Source of the DNA: JAIPDZ01 sp034522175 | GTDB taxonomy: Bacteria > Desulfobacterota > DSM-4660 > Desulfatiglandales > Desulfatiglandaceae | Direction: 5' to 3' | NCBI GenBank assembly: GCA_034522175.1 | Contig: JAXHLQ010000001.1 | Span: 434,001-498,000 of the forward strand | Length of the DNA: 64,000 bases | Part shown: piece after piece, positions 19,394 to 28,899 of the stretch | How the letters are laid out: every line of letters starts with the position of its first letter | Numbering within the stretch: the first letter of the stretch is position 1 | Notes under the pieces: model-generated | The model's database searches: none | What the model was told of the DNA's origin: nothing | The model's input: only the letters and a program-made list of their open reading frames with translations | Made by a program: the position numbers and the translations under genes

Positions 19394-19479
19394 CCGGCAC
19401 TCCAGGTGAGGCCTTTGATCCATGCGAAAGGCTGAACCCTTTTCATGGGCATCTGAAAGCCCGAAACGTGGCCCCTCAT

Positions 19480-20973
19480 CTACAGCCCCTTACACACCTG
19501 TTCGATGGCAGCGGCCATGGCTTCATCTTCTTTCTTGATATCCTCCAGGGTCTTCCCCTTGATGCCTTCCGGCCGCTCTTCAAGACCATATTTCCATTTC
19601 AGGAACTGCTCTCCGGTGTTCCGATAGAGCGCGTAGATGAGGAGATCGTAGTCATCTTTCGCCAGATCCCCCACACCGGCCCTGGCGTTATCCAGTTCGG
19701 GTTCCAGATAATCGGCCGCCCGGCCGGTCACAGGGGTATCTCCCCGCTTGTATCCCTTGAGCACCTTTTTCTGCACCTCCGGGTCCACCGGGATGGGCGT
19801 CTTTCCGTACAACCCGTACACCAGGTCTTTCACCTCATTGGTGACCATCTTGTACCGGCCGAAGAGCACATTCAAAACGGCCTGAACCCCCACGATCTGG
19901 CTGGTGGGCGTCACCAAGGGCGGCATGCCCAGTTCCCGTCGGGCCACCGCCACCTCTTTGTACACCTCCGGGAGCCGGTCGAGGGCCTTGGCCTCTTTCA
20001 GCTGGCCCACCAGATTGGAAATCATGCCCCCCGGAACCTGATGCGCCAACACACCGGTATCGATGACGGACATCCGGTGGGTGGAAAGATAATCCCTGTA
20101 TTTGGGTGCCACCGTCTCCATGTAGTCGCCGAGCTCCAGGAGGAGACTGAGGTCCAGCCCCGTATCTCTGTCGGTCTCGAAAAGGGTGGCCACCATCGGT
20201 TCCACCGCCGGTTGCGATGTCCTCAGCGCAAAGGGGGCGAGGCAGGTATCCACAATATCCACACCGGCCTTGATGGCCTCGAGATAGACCATAGACGCCA
20301 TCCCGCTGGTATAGTGGGTATGGAGATGAATGGGGATGGTGATCTCTTTCTTGAGTTCGGCGATGATCTTGGCAATATCAAAGGGCGCCATGATCCCGGC
20401 CATGTCCTTGAGGCAGAGGGTATCGGCCCCCATGTCCTGGATTTCTTTGGCCTTGTTCACGTAATACGCCAGATTAAATACATCCCCGCCCATGCGGCGC
20501 TCGGTCAGGGAATAACAGATGGTCCCCTGAAAATGCTTGCCGTTGGCCTTGATCCGCTCCACAACCGTCTGAAAATTTCGAAAATCATTGAGGGCATCGA
20601 AGACCCGGAAGACATCCATGCCGGCTTCACATGTCTTGTCCACGAACAATCTGGCCACATCATCGGCATAGTTGCGGTAGCCCACCAGATTCTGTCCCCT
20701 CAACAGCATGGAAAACGGGGTCTTCCTGATGTATTTCTTAAGCGTCTTGATCCGCTCAAAAGGGTCTTCACCCAGGAAACGATGCATGGAATCAAAGGTG
20801 GCGCCCCCCCACACCTCCATGGCCCAGAATCCCACGCTGTCCATCTTCTCCGCAATGGGAATCATGTCGTCGGTTCTCATTCGCGTGGCCAAAAGTGACT
20901 GATGGCCGTCCCTGAATGTATTGTCCTGTATCTTCAGCGGGTTCTTTGTCCCCCCCTCCAAAAAGCTATCCAT
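19480..20973 (-). CDS. pyruvate carboxylase subunit B / oxaloacetate decarboxylase alpha-like carboxyltransferase
   Basis: Biotin-dependent carboxyltransferase subunit without its own biotinyl domain. The 497-residue protein has DNTFRDGHQSLLATRMR at the barrel start, EVWGGATFDS, and the metal-site HLHTHYTSG, like PycB, OadA and the 5S subunit of transcarboxylase. The C-terminus stops before any biotin AMKM motif, so a separate biotin carrier is needed and is not in this window. Role is either anaplerotic pyruvate carboxylation or oxaloacetate decarboxylation; the sequence cannot tell. GGAGG (20984-20980) is six bases before the ATG, and a good promoter lies upstream. Confidence 0.9.
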   Translation of the reverse strand: MDSFLEGGTKNPLKIQDNTFRDGHQSLLATRMRTDDMIPIAEKMDSVGFWAMEVWGGATFDSMHRFLGEDPFERIKTLKKYIRKTPFSMLLRGQNLVGYRNYADDVARLFVDKTCEAGMDVFRVFDALNDFRNFQTVVERIKANGKHFQGTICYSLTERRMGGDVFNLAYYVNKAKEIQDMGADTLCLKDMAGIMAPFDIAKIIAELKKEITIPIHLHTHYTSGMASMVYLEAIKAGVDIVDTCLAPFALRTSQPAVEPMVATLFETDRDTGLDLSLLLELGDYMETVAPKYRDYLSTHRMSVIDTGVLAHQVPGGMISNLVGQLKEAKALDRLPEVYKEVAVARRELGMPPLVTPTSQIVGVQAVLNVLFGRYKMVTNEVKDLVYGLYGKTPIPVDPEVQKKVLKGYKRGDTPVTGRAADYLEPELDNARAGVGDLAKDDYDLLIYALYRNTGEQFLKWKYGLEERPEGIKGKTLEDIKKEDEAMAAAIEQVCKGL

Positions 20974-21078
20974 TTGAAACCTCCTTTTCTTCGCTCAAAT
21001 CTTTAACCCTTTCCAAACACTTAGATTGCCATAACAGCCAAACGGTAACGCGCGATATGGGAATTGATTGTGGAGCAG

Positions 21079-21108
21079 AATATAGTGGAAAGGAGGGCGA
21101 ACGGTCAA
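21079..21108 (-). promoter_or_regulatory. sigma70-type promoter for the carboxyltransferase gene
   Basis: On the minus strand TTGACC (21108-21103) and TATATT (21084-21079) are 18 bases apart, five matches each to consensus. The predicted leader is about 100 bases. Found by eye. Confidence 0.55.
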
Positions 21109-21172
21109 GGGAATTCACATGGCCGATCCCTCAAAACAAAACCGACTTGTCAGGAAGGACCATTATCCCTAA

Positions 21173-21198
21173 GATAGCCGCATGAGATAGCCGCATGA
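21173..21198 (+). repeat. tandem 13-base duplication before xseA
   Basis: GATAGCCGCATGA occurs twice in direct succession (21173-21185 and 21186-21198), followed by a partial third copy GATAACG. It lies 27 bases before the xseA start; probably a slippage duplication. Confidence 0.7.
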
Positions 21199-21225
21199 GA
21201 TAACGCCAAAGAGGAGATCCGACAC

Positions 21226-22575
21226 GTGTCCCAGACACCCGAGCATACCGGCCCCAGGGTCTACACAGTTACCGAGCTGACAAAGGCCATTCAAGACCTC
21301 TTGGAGAAGACATTTGATTTTGTCTGGATAGAGGGGGAGATATCCAACTTCCGCGCCCCGGTTTCCGGCCATTATTACATGGCCATAAAAGACGAAGCCT
21401 CACAGATTCGGGCGGTGATGTTCCGGCTCCAGGCCCGCTATTTGAAATTTGTCCCCGAAGACGGCATGCGGGTCGTGGCCCAGGGCCGGATCGGCGTGTA
21501 CGCCCCGCGGGGCGAATATCAGATCATCCTGGATTACCTCGAACCCCTGGGCGTCGGGGCACTGGCACTGGCCTTTGAGCAGGTCAAGAAAAAGCTGGCG
21601 GCCCAGGGGATCTTCGACGAGGATATCAAGAAACCGCTCCCCTTTCTCCCCAAGAAGATCGCCGTCATCACCTCCCCCACCGGTGCCGCCATACGCGATT
21701 TCATCCACGTGATTCAACGGCGCTTCGCCAACCTGACGGTCATCGTGGTACCGGTCAGGGTTCAGGGAGAGGAGGCCTGTAACGACATGATCAAGGCCCT
21801 GGAACTGGTCAACCGTAAAGTGGACGCCGACGTCGTGGTCCTGACGCGCGGCGGCGGATCCCTGGAGGATCTCTGGGGCTATAATCAGGAAGCCCTGGCC
21901 CTCGCCATCAGAAACTCCAGAATTCCGGTGGTCTCCGCCGTTGGGCACGAAATCGATCTCACCATCTCGGACCTCGCCGCCGATTTGAGGGCACCCACCC
22001 CTTCGGCAGCCGCCGAAATCCTCGTGGCGGAAAAAGAAGCGCTCCTGCACCGGGTAAAGGACCTGAGGCAGCGGATCGTATCGATGGTCGAAAAAAGGGT
22101 TCAGATGGAGAACCATCAATTAAACAGCCTTGCGCGCCGGATTCGGGACCCGCGAAAACAACTCACCGACCTCTGGATGCGCTTGGATGAGACCCATCAA
22201 CGCCTCATCAGGGTCATGAAACTAAACATCAAAAATCGCCATCACACATTGCGCGGGGAGATCCGGACCCTTCGGCTTCACGCGCCCTCGGCACGGGTGT
22301 CATCCATCAGACAAAAGCTCGACTATCACGAGGACACGCTCAGGCGGAGCATGGAAGCCCGGCTTAAAGAACTGAAACAGGACTGGCGCTTTCTCCAAAA
22401 ACGACTGACGGACCTGAGCCCGCTCGCCATTCTAAAAAGGGGATACAGCATCACACGGACGCTCCCTGAGAAGCGGGTGCTCAAAGATGCCTCGGGTGTA
22501 GAAAAGGGGGATCGGGTCCAGGTCCTCCTGGGCGAAGGTGCTCTGGGGTGCCGAATTGAAACCATCGAGCATTAA
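21226..22575 (+). CDS. xseA: exodeoxyribonuclease VII large subunit
   Basis: Large subunit of the single-strand-specific exonuclease VII. The 449 residues show the N-terminal OB fold (VWIEGEISNFRAPVSGHYYM), the catalytic core with ITSPTGAAIRDF and RGGGSLEDLWGYN, GHEIDLTISDLAADLRAPTP, and a long coiled-coil before a C-terminal segment with LKRGYSITR. GTG 21226 is preceded by AGAGGAG. The small subunit gene xseB is not adjacent, unlike in many bacteria. Confidence 0.95.
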   Translation: MSQTPEHTGPRVYTVTELTKAIQDLLEKTFDFVWIEGEISNFRAPVSGHYYMAIKDEASQIRAVMFRLQARYLKFVPEDGMRVVAQGRIGVYAPRGEYQIILDYLEPLGVGALALAFEQVKKKLAAQGIFDEDIKKPLPFLPKKIAVITSPTGAAIRDFIHVIQRRFANLTVIVVPVRVQGEEACNDMIKALELVNRKVDADVVVLTRGGGSLEDLWGYNQEALALAIRNSRIPVVSAVGHEIDLTISDLAADLRAPTPSAAAEILVAEKEALLHRVKDLRQRIVSMVEKRVQMENHQLNSLARRIRDPRKQLTDLWMRLDETHQRLIRVMKLNIKNRHHTLRGEIRTLRLHAPSARVSSIRQKLDYHEDTLRRSMEARLKELKQDWRFLQKRLTDLSPLAILKRGYSITRTLPEKRVLKDASGVEKGDRVQVLLGEGALGCRIETIEH

Positions 22576-22603
22576 GGGCCAACGCCGACCCGCTCCGAAC
22601 CCC

Positions 22604-23986
22604 ATGTCTCAATCCGTACGCATCATCGTATCTTCCGACACCCGCATCGAGGGACATCTCCCCTTTGATGTGTGGCACCCCCTCAAGAAAAGGCTGACCT
22701 TCACCAACCCCGCCTGGATTGAAAATGAAAAATATGGCTACTGGCAGGGAAACACCCCCAAAACCCTCTCCTACATCAGCCGGGCGGACAACGGCGCAAG
22801 CACCATCATCCCGCGCGGTTTCACGGGTCAGCTCATGGGATACCTCTCCGACCACCGCATGCCGTACACCCTCGAAGATCAAACCAGACGTCTGAATGAG
22901 GTTTCTTTTGGATTCAATGGCAACCTGTATCCCTTTCAGGAGGAGGCCGTGGCTCGGATGCAACAAAAGCGTTTCGGCGTGCTGGATTCGCCCACCGGAT
23001 CGGGTAAAACCGTCATGGCCTTATACCTGATCGCCCGGCGCCGGCAGCCGGCCCTGGTGATCTGTCACACCAAGGAACTCCTTTATCAATGGCGGGACCG
23101 GGCCGCTGAATTCCTGGATCTAACACCCGATGAGATCGGGCTCATCGGGGATGGAAAAGTCAGTATGGGAGAGCACTTGACCGTGGGGATCATCAACAGT
23201 GTCTACAAACGCGCAAAGGCGCTCCGTGAACGCGTGGGGCACCTGATTGTGGATGAATGCCATCGCACCCCCTCAAGAACATTCACCGAGGCGGTCAGCA
23301 CCTTTGACAGCCGGTTCATGCTGGGGCTGTCGGCAACGCCCTACCGCAGAGACGGGTTAAGCCGGCTCATCTACTTCTTCATTGGTGATCCAGTCCACCA
23401 CATCACCCCCAAGACCCTGCAGACCCTCAAAAGGATCATGAAACCCCGGTTGATCGTGAGGGAGACCGCATTTGATTACGCCTATGAAGACGATTATCAG
23501 GAAATGGTCAAGCATTTAACCGCCGATCCCCGGCGGAACCGTCTCATTGTAACCGACGTATTAAAGGCCACGGAGGGACCTGGAATTTCTCTCGTCATCA
23601 GTGACCGCAAGGAGCATTCCGCCGTTCTTTATTATCTGCTGAGAGAAAAGCGGCGCATCCGGCTCTTAACCGGTGATATACCCGGCGGGGAAAGGAGCGG
23701 GATCATCGAGGCCCTTCAAAAGGGGGAGGTCCAGATCCTGGTTGCCACGGCTCAGCTCATCGGAGAGGGGTTTGATTTCAAAGGCCTCTCCAATATATTC
23801 CTGACCACGCCGGTATCGTTCACCGGAAGGGTCAAGCAGTATGTGGGTCGAATCCTGAGAACAGCCGAAGGGAAACAAGAGGCCGTGATCTACGATTATC
23901 TCGATAAACCGGGGGTATTGCAGGCCAGCTTCAAGTCCAGATGCGCGGCCTACTGGGAACTGGGCATCGAGTGTGCTGAGCACTGA
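22604..23986 (+). CDS. superfamily 2 DEAD/DEAH helicase (SSL2/XPB-like)
   Basis: DNA/RNA helicase of about 460 residues. An N-terminal region of about 100 residues (a DarT-like or phage-helicase-like substrate module; not identified) precedes Walker A DSPTGSGKT near residue 130. Then come motif II DECH, motif III SATPYRRDGL and motif VI QYVGRILRT near the C-terminus. It resembles UvsW/XPB-type helicases (COG1061) rather than restriction subunits, as no nuclease domain is present. ATG 22604 is chosen because the longer frame runs back into xseA; its ribosome site is poor. A DNA-repair role alongside xseA is possible but inferred. Confidence 0.85.
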   Translation: MSQSVRIIVSSDTRIEGHLPFDVWHPLKKRLTFTNPAWIENEKYGYWQGNTPKTLSYISRADNGASTIIPRGFTGQLMGYLSDHRMPYTLEDQTRRLNEVSFGFNGNLYPFQEEAVARMQQKRFGVLDSPTGSGKTVMALYLIARRRQPALVICHTKELLYQWRDRAAEFLDLTPDEIGLIGDGKVSMGEHLTVGIINSVYKRAKALRERVGHLIVDECHRTPSRTFTEAVSTFDSRFMLGLSATPYRRDGLSRLIYFFIGDPVHHITPKTLQTLKRIMKPRLIVRETAFDYAYEDDYQEMVKHLTADPRRNRLIVTDVLKATEGPGISLVISDRKEHSAVLYYLLREKRRIRLLTGDIPGGERSGIIEALQKGEVQILVATAQLIGEGFDFKGLSNIFLTTPVSFTGRVKQYVGRILRTAEGKQEAVIYDYLDKPGVLQASFKSRCAAYWELGIECAEH

Positions 23987-24040
23987 GTGGGTTGCACCCT
24001 GTGCCCGCATTGGAGGCTTCCTGTGTCATGAAGGATGCGT

Positions 24041-25788
24041 CTATTCCTCCAGCGTGGAGGTATCCCCTTCCGGGAGGCCCAGTTCCCGCGCCTTGAGGAG
24101 CCGCCTCATGATCTTGCCGCTCTTGGTCTTGGGAAGGCTGTCAAGAAATTCAATCTTCCTGGGACAGGCCACGGCATGGAGTTTTCTGCGGGCGAACTGC
24201 TTGATGTCCTTCATGAGGTCATCCGAAGGGGTATATCCCTCGGTCAGAGATACAAAGGCCTTCACCACCTCCATGGCCAGCGGATCCGGGATCCCGATGA
24301 CCCCGGCCTCGGCCACGGCCGGATGTTCCACCAGGGCGCTCTCCACCTCAAAGGGTCCCACGAGATGTCCGGCGGTATTGATCACGTCGTCGGCCCGTCC
24401 CACAAACCAGAAATATCCGTCCTCATCCCGGGTAGCCCGGTCCCCGGTAATATACCACCCATTGACGAATCGTGAATCATAGAGCTCCTGACGATTCCAA
24501 TAGGTCCTGAACATGGCCGGCCAGCCGGCCTTGAGCGCCAGATGGCCCTCCTCACCCGGCGGGAGTTCACGTTCACATCCATCATCCAGGATGGCGGCGG
24601 TGACCCCCGGCAAGGGCCGTCCCATGGATCCCGGACGGATGTCCTGAACCGGGTAGTTGGCGATCTGAATACACCCCGTCTCCGTCTGCCACCAGTTGTC
24701 GTGAAAAGGGAGCCCGAATACCCTCCGGCTCCATAGAACGGCTTCCGGGTTGAGGGGTTCCCCTACACTGGCGAGATATCTCAGGCTGCTGAGGTCATAC
24801 TTCTCCACCACCTTGTCCCCGGCCTTCATAAGCATCCGGATGGCCGTGGGAGCCGAATACCAGACCGTCACCCGGTACTTTTCGATGATCCGATACCACT
24901 GACTCGCCCGGAATCCCCCCTCATAAACCACCTGGGTAATCCCGTTGGTCCAGGGGCCGAAGATCCCGTAGGACGTGCCGGTGACCCATCCCGGATCAGC
25001 CGTACACCAGTAGATGTCTTCCGGATGCAGGTCCAGTGCCCATTGGGCCGTTATGTAGTGCCCCAGCACGGCTTCGTGCACATGGACCACTCCTTTGGGC
25101 TTTCCCGTGGTTCCGGACGTATAATGGATGATGGCATGATCCTCTTTTTCCGTCCGGACCGTATCGAGTGTCTCGGAAGCGGCCTCCAGTGAGGGGTTCA
25201 TAAAAGACCTCCCGGGGGCCAGGCGCGTGGAATTCCCCTTTCCGGTTGATCACCACCACCGTCTCGAGGGCCGGCAGGTCATCCAGGACCTCCCTGATAA
25301 TTCCCGCCAGTTTCGGGGTGGTCACGAGAACCCTCGCCCCACAGTCGCTGAGTCGGTCCTTGACTGCATCCGGTCCAAAGGCCGAAAAGAGGGGTCCGAT
25401 GGCGGCCCCCACCTTGAGCCCTCCCAAAAGCGCAATGTAGATCTCCGGGATCCGGTCCCCGTAGGTAAAGACCCGATCCCTTTTTCACGCCAAGGGATTT
25501 CAGCACATTGGCAAACCGGTTGGTGAGGCGATAAAGATCCAGGAAGGTGTAGGTTTCCATCTCGCCGGTCTGCCCTTCCCAGTGAAGCGCCGGTTTGTCC
25601 TTCAACGGCGTCTGTACATGACGGTCGATGGCCTCGTGGGCGATATTCACCCCCCCGCCCGGAAGGCCCGAAAGGGCCTTACGTACCTCCGCCCACTGAA
25701 AGTCTTGCCGGATTTTCTCATCGTCAGCGAGGTTGAGCCGGGGTCCGACCCCGCCCGATAAATCTTTAACAATAGGATCGTATGCCAT
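24041..25788 (-). pseudogene. acsA: acetyl-CoA synthetase (AMP-forming), two frameshifts
   Basis: Converts acetate, ATP and CoA to acetyl-CoA via acetyl-AMP. Three frames together make about 582 residues, the size of Bacillus AcsA. The N-terminal piece runs MAYDPIVKDLSGG to LGVKKG. The middle piece has FTYGDRIPEIYIALLGG. The third piece has the P-loop YTSGTTGKPKG, the A5 motif DNWWQTETG and the catalytic Lys in LPKTKSGKIMRRLL. Restoring one G near 25478-25480 gives KKGDRVF, and a second base is lost near 25203-25215. The ATG at 25788 follows GGGGG. It lies just after a truncated isochorismatase gene, with a strong promoter upstream of both. Confidence 0.9.
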
Positions 25789-25831
25789 AAACGCCCCCTT
25801 TCCTGATGGCGGCAAGCCGATGAAGACCGGG

Positions 25832-26128
25832 CTATTTGACGACGTTCATCATCTCACTGAATTCCGGCACCTCGCAGCAGTCAAAATGGCGTTTCTCAAT
25901 GGGATCATATTGCGTGAGGGCTTCCTTGATCGGCGTGAGGGTGGGACCCAGCCACCTCGAATACTGTTCCGTAAGAATAACGGGCAGATCAAAGACCCGG
26001 GCCAGGCGCAGGAGTTGAGTCGCCCGGTCCATGACCCGATCGGGGTTGCCCATGACGGCCATGAGCTTGTCCTGGATATCAATGATCAACAGGGCCGTGT
26101 GTTCTGCGGCCAAGAGCGGCATATCCAT
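25832..26128 (-). pseudogene. isochorismatase-family hydrolase, C-terminally truncated
   Basis: Cysteine hydrolase family of nicotinamidase/isochorismatase type, normally about 180 residues. Only the first 98 residues are present: the catalytic Asp in LLIIDIQDKL and a candidate catalytic Lys in IEKRHFDCCEV. The strand bearing the nucleophile Cys (GIETHVC-type) is missing. No continuation is found in other frames before acsA, so this is a real deletion or truncation rather than a one-base error. ATG 26128 has GGAAAGGG eight bases upstream. It lies behind the promoter at 26261-26290 and leads into acsA. Confidence 0.75.
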
Positions 26129-26260
26129 AACATTCACCCTTTCCTATCGGCTGTGGGGGTCAATGATCTTGAGACAGGTGCCGTTAAACGTCGATTGCGG
26201 ATTTTGACTCCTGAAAACAGGCCTTCCGTGTATATGCAGGCACCATGGATGTTTCCAAGC

Positions 26261-26290
26261 GTTATAGGTGAAGAGGGTTGAGATTGTCAA
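26261..26290 (-). promoter_or_regulatory. near-consensus sigma70 promoter
   Basis: On the minus strand a perfect TTGACA (26290-26285) and TATAAC (26266-26261) are separated by 18 bases. It points at the isochorismatase remnant and acsA, with a leader of about 120 bases. It is the best -35 box seen in the window. Confidence 0.65.
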
Positions 26291-26417
26291 GACGATGGAC
26301 GATCCCGTTTATAGAAAGCCATGGGTTGCATTTTTGATGCATTCCATATAGACAAGGATTCGTAAAAAGGAAAATGACGGGGCGGGGTCATGTTGAGAAC
26401 CAAATTGAGGAGGGACC

Positions 26418-27671
26418 GTGGAGCTGAAACCTGAAAACCACACACAAATCGTCGGACTTCTCGAAAAGGGGGTATCCATTCCCAATCCATTGACCCTCGA
26501 TGTGGGGAAAGAAGTCGATATCGACCGCGTCTCGAGCAAAGGGGTTCGGCTCTACCCGGGATGCCGGATCTACGGCGCCAATACCGTCATCTCAGAGGGT
26601 GCTCAGATCGGATATGAAGGGCCGGTCACCATTGAAGACTGCCGTATCGGTCCCCATGTGGCACTCAAGGGGGGATTTTTCAGACGGGCCGTCTTTCTCG
26701 AGGGAGCCAGTATGGGGTCAGGCGCCCACGTCCGCGAAGGCTGCCTTCTTGAAGAGCACGCGAGCGGCGCCCACTGTGTGGGGCTTAAACAGACCATCCT
26801 GTTCCCCTTTGTGACCCTGGGGAGTCTCATCAATTTCTGCGACTGCCTCATGGCGGGGGGCACCAGCCGCAAGGCCCACAGCGAGGTGGGGAGTGCCTAT
26901 ATCCATTTCAATTTCAGTGCGGACGGGGACAAGGCCACGGCTTCCATCTACGGCGATGTTCCCCGCGGCGTCATGATCAATCAGCCCCCCATCTTTCTCG
27001 GTGGCCAGGGCGGCACCGTGGGACCCATCCGTGTGACCTACGGTAACGTGGCTGTTGCGGGGACCATCCTCCGGAAAGATGCTCTCACCCCCAACAGGCT
27101 CCTTATCGGCAAGACGCATCGGGGCGGTACCATCCCCTTTACCGCCGGTCTTTACCCGGGCATTTCACGTTTGGTGGAACACAATATCTACTACCTCGCG
27201 AGCCTGACTGCCCTGAAGCAGTGGTATGCGCAGGTCCGGCATCCCTTTTTCAGGATGCAGAAACTGGGGGATTTGATGTATGAAGGCGCCCTGGAAATAC
27301 TGGATCTCGCTGTTGAAGAGCGGTTGAAGCGGCTTGACGAAGTGGCCCAAAGAATGCCCCACTCCATCGAGCTGCGGGGCGGTGAAGCGTCGGACAAGGA
27401 AGGCAGAATGGCGTTTCACCGGAATATGGACCGAATCCGGGACCTCTTTGAATCAGACATCGCCGAAGAACCGGAGACGGATCTCCGGGATCGATTTCTA
27501 AAAGGAATCGAAGCTAACAGCGGAGAAAGGCAAAACTATCTACAAGCCATCCAGGGACTGCCCTCGGACATATCAGCCCTGGGAACCGCCTGGCTGGAAG
27601 GCGTCATCAACCGGCTCTGCCGTATGAGCGCGGATATGCTCCCGGCCATGAGACTGTTCAGGAAGTTATAG
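26418..27671 (+). CDS. GlmU-like left-handed beta-helix protein
   Basis: A 417-residue protein. The first 270 residues are hexapeptide-type repeats (VRLYPGCRIYG, GAQIGYEGPVTIEDCRIGP, GGTVGPIRVTYGNVAV), like the C-terminal acyltransferase half of GlmU. There is no N-terminal nucleotidyltransferase domain. The last 140 residues are helical and unfamiliar. A sugar-nucleotide acyltransferase or binding role is likely, but the substrate is unknown. The segment GTSRKAHSEVGSAYIHFNF has conserved-looking Lys and His that could be catalytic. GTG start with GGAGGGAC directly upstream. It stands alone, divergent from the acsA unit. Confidence 0.78.
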   Translation: MELKPENHTQIVGLLEKGVSIPNPLTLDVGKEVDIDRVSSKGVRLYPGCRIYGANTVISEGAQIGYEGPVTIEDCRIGPHVALKGGFFRRAVFLEGASMGSGAHVREGCLLEEHASGAHCVGLKQTILFPFVTLGSLINFCDCLMAGGTSRKAHSEVGSAYIHFNFSADGDKATASIYGDVPRGVMINQPPIFLGGQGGTVGPIRVTYGNVAVAGTILRKDALTPNRLLIGKTHRGGTIPFTAGLYPGISRLVEHNIYYLASLTALKQWYAQVRHPFFRMQKLGDLMYEGALEILDLAVEERLKRLDEVAQRMPHSIELRGGEASDKEGRMAFHRNMDRIRDLFESDIAEEPETDLRDRFLKGIEANSGERQNYLQAIQGLPSDISALGTAWLEGVINRLCRMSADMLPAMRLFRKL

Positions 27672-27865
27672 GGTGTCTGCTGAATTCCTATTCAGGAAAT
27701 CGTTCAGGAACAACCGCCGGGGTCAGGGCTACCGGCCATATCCTACCGCATGGATTTCCATAAAATCCCGACCAATTCATATTCACCGTCACCGCATCCA
27801 TTTCCCACAAGTGGCCTGCGGCCATGCCGTCCTGGGGTCCTCTTCCCAATCTGAGCCTTAAGCAC

Positions 27866-27902
27866 AAACAAAAAACGGTCAGCCTCATATGGAGACTGAC
27901 CG
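27866..27902 (-). terminator. intrinsic terminator downstream of tRNA-Thr
   Basis: On the minus strand CGGTCAGTCTC pairs with GAGGCTGACCG (27902-27876, one mismatch) and is followed by TTTTTTGTTT. It lies about 80 bases beyond the tRNA 3' end and faces that transcript. The rest of the spacer 27672-27982 shows no gene. Confidence 0.75.
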
Positions 27903-27982
27903 CACCAAAAACGGACTTATCAGATTAATGTCACATTTACGAAGCCCTTAGAATTAGGAGCTCCGCAAATGATGGTTTTAAT

Positions 27983-28058
27983 TGGAGCCACCGTGCGGAA
28001 TCGAACCGCAGACATCCTCATTACGAGTGAGGTGCTCTGCCATCTGAGCTACGGTGGC
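27983..28058 (-). tRNA. tRNA-Thr, anticodon CGU
   Basis: A full cloverleaf on the minus strand. The acceptor stem is GCCACCG/CGGTGGC, the D arm GCTC-AGATGGCA-GAGC and the anticodon arm CCTCA-CTCGTAA-TGAGG with anticodon CGT. The T arm is TGCGG-TTCGATT-CCGCA. The discriminator is T, and the CCA end is encoded (27985-27983). It is a single-gene unit with its own promoter and terminator. Confidence 0.97.
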
Positions 28059-28070
28059 TCATCACTGAAC

Positions 28071-28099
28071 AATATAGTTGATCTCTCCGGAAATGTCCA
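28071..28099 (-). promoter_or_regulatory. tRNA-Thr promoter
   Basis: On the minus strand TGGACA (28099-28094) and TATATT (28076-28071) are separated by 17 bases, five matches each. The expected start point is a few bases before the tRNA 5' end at 28058. Confidence 0.65.
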
Positions 28100-28176
28100 T
28101 TAATTTATACGATCAGATGGCCGTTACCCTCCAATGGGTTTTCAAAACGCCCTGAACTCAACAACAGGATGCATCC

Positions 28177-28899
28177 ATGAAACAGCCCAAGGACTATATT
28201 ATCTTTCCTCTCGATGTCCCCGATACCCGGCAGGCCATGGCCTATGTGACCGCTTTGAAAGATCACGTGGGGCTCTTCAAGGTGGGTTTGGAACTCTTCA
28301 TCTCTCAGGGACCCGATATTCTCAAATCCATCCGCGAGGTAGCGGGCGGAGGGATATTTCTGGACCTCAAACTGCACGATATTCCGGCCACGGTGACCCG
28401 GGCCTTCATGGCGGCCAGCGCGTATCAACCGGCCTTTGTGACGGTCCATTGCGACGAAGGGGGTCAAATACTCAAGGCGGTGGCGGAAAACAACCCGGGG
28501 GACACCCGGATACTGGCCATCACGGTGTTGACTAGTCTGAACAGCGAAAAACTAACTGAACTGGGATATGCACAGACCTATGTGAAGGACCTCTCCGCGC
28601 TGACCCTTCTAAAGGCCCGCCTGGCCAGGGATGCGGGATGCCACGGCGTGGTCTGCTCCGGACTGGAAGTCGCCCGGATCAAGGAAACCTTTGGGGATGA
28701 TCTGATCGCCGTGACGCCCGGCATCCGTCCGGCCTGGTCAGTGGTGGACAAGGACGATCAGAAACGAATCGTGACCCCGAAGGAGGCCGTGGCAAACGGG
28801 GCCGATTATGTGGTCATCGGCCGACCCATCCGCGACGCGAAAAACCCAAAGGAAGCCGCCGACCGTGTGGCAGAGGAGATCGCATCAGCCCTTGGATGA
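28177..28899 (+). CDS. pyrF: orotidine 5'-phosphate decarboxylase
   Basis: Last step of UMP synthesis. The catalytic DxKxxD array is seen in FLDLKLHDIPATV, the N-terminal FPLDV and the C-terminal GADYVVIGRPIRDA phosphate-binding loop are in place, and 240 residues is the normal length of the bacterial type I enzyme. The start ATG is not preceded by a clear ribosome site. Its end overlaps the convergent thioesterase gene by 15 bases. It is separated from pyrBC by 25 kb. Confidence 0.95.
   Translation: MKQPKDYIIFPLDVPDTRQAMAYVTALKDHVGLFKVGLELFISQGPDILKSIREVAGGGIFLDLKLHDIPATVTRAFMAASAYQPAFVTVHCDEGGQILKAVAENNPGDTRILAITVLTSLNSEKLTELGYAQTYVKDLSALTLLKARLARDAGCHGVVCSGLEVARIKETFGDDLIAVTPGIRPAWSVVDKDDQKRIVTPKEAVANGADYVVIGRPIRDAKNPKEAADRVAEEIASALG

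Noticed and set aside
19468..20898. 476-residue open frame opposite the carboxyltransferase gene
   Set aside because: Composition is typical of an antisense shadow and the minus-strand gene has clear family motifs.
21173..21198. CRISPR-like repeat
   Set aside because: Two adjacent 13-base units with no spacers; a simple duplication.
27673..27861. 62-residue frame after the GlmU-like gene
   Set aside because: No ribosome site, His/Pro/Arg-rich random composition, no family.
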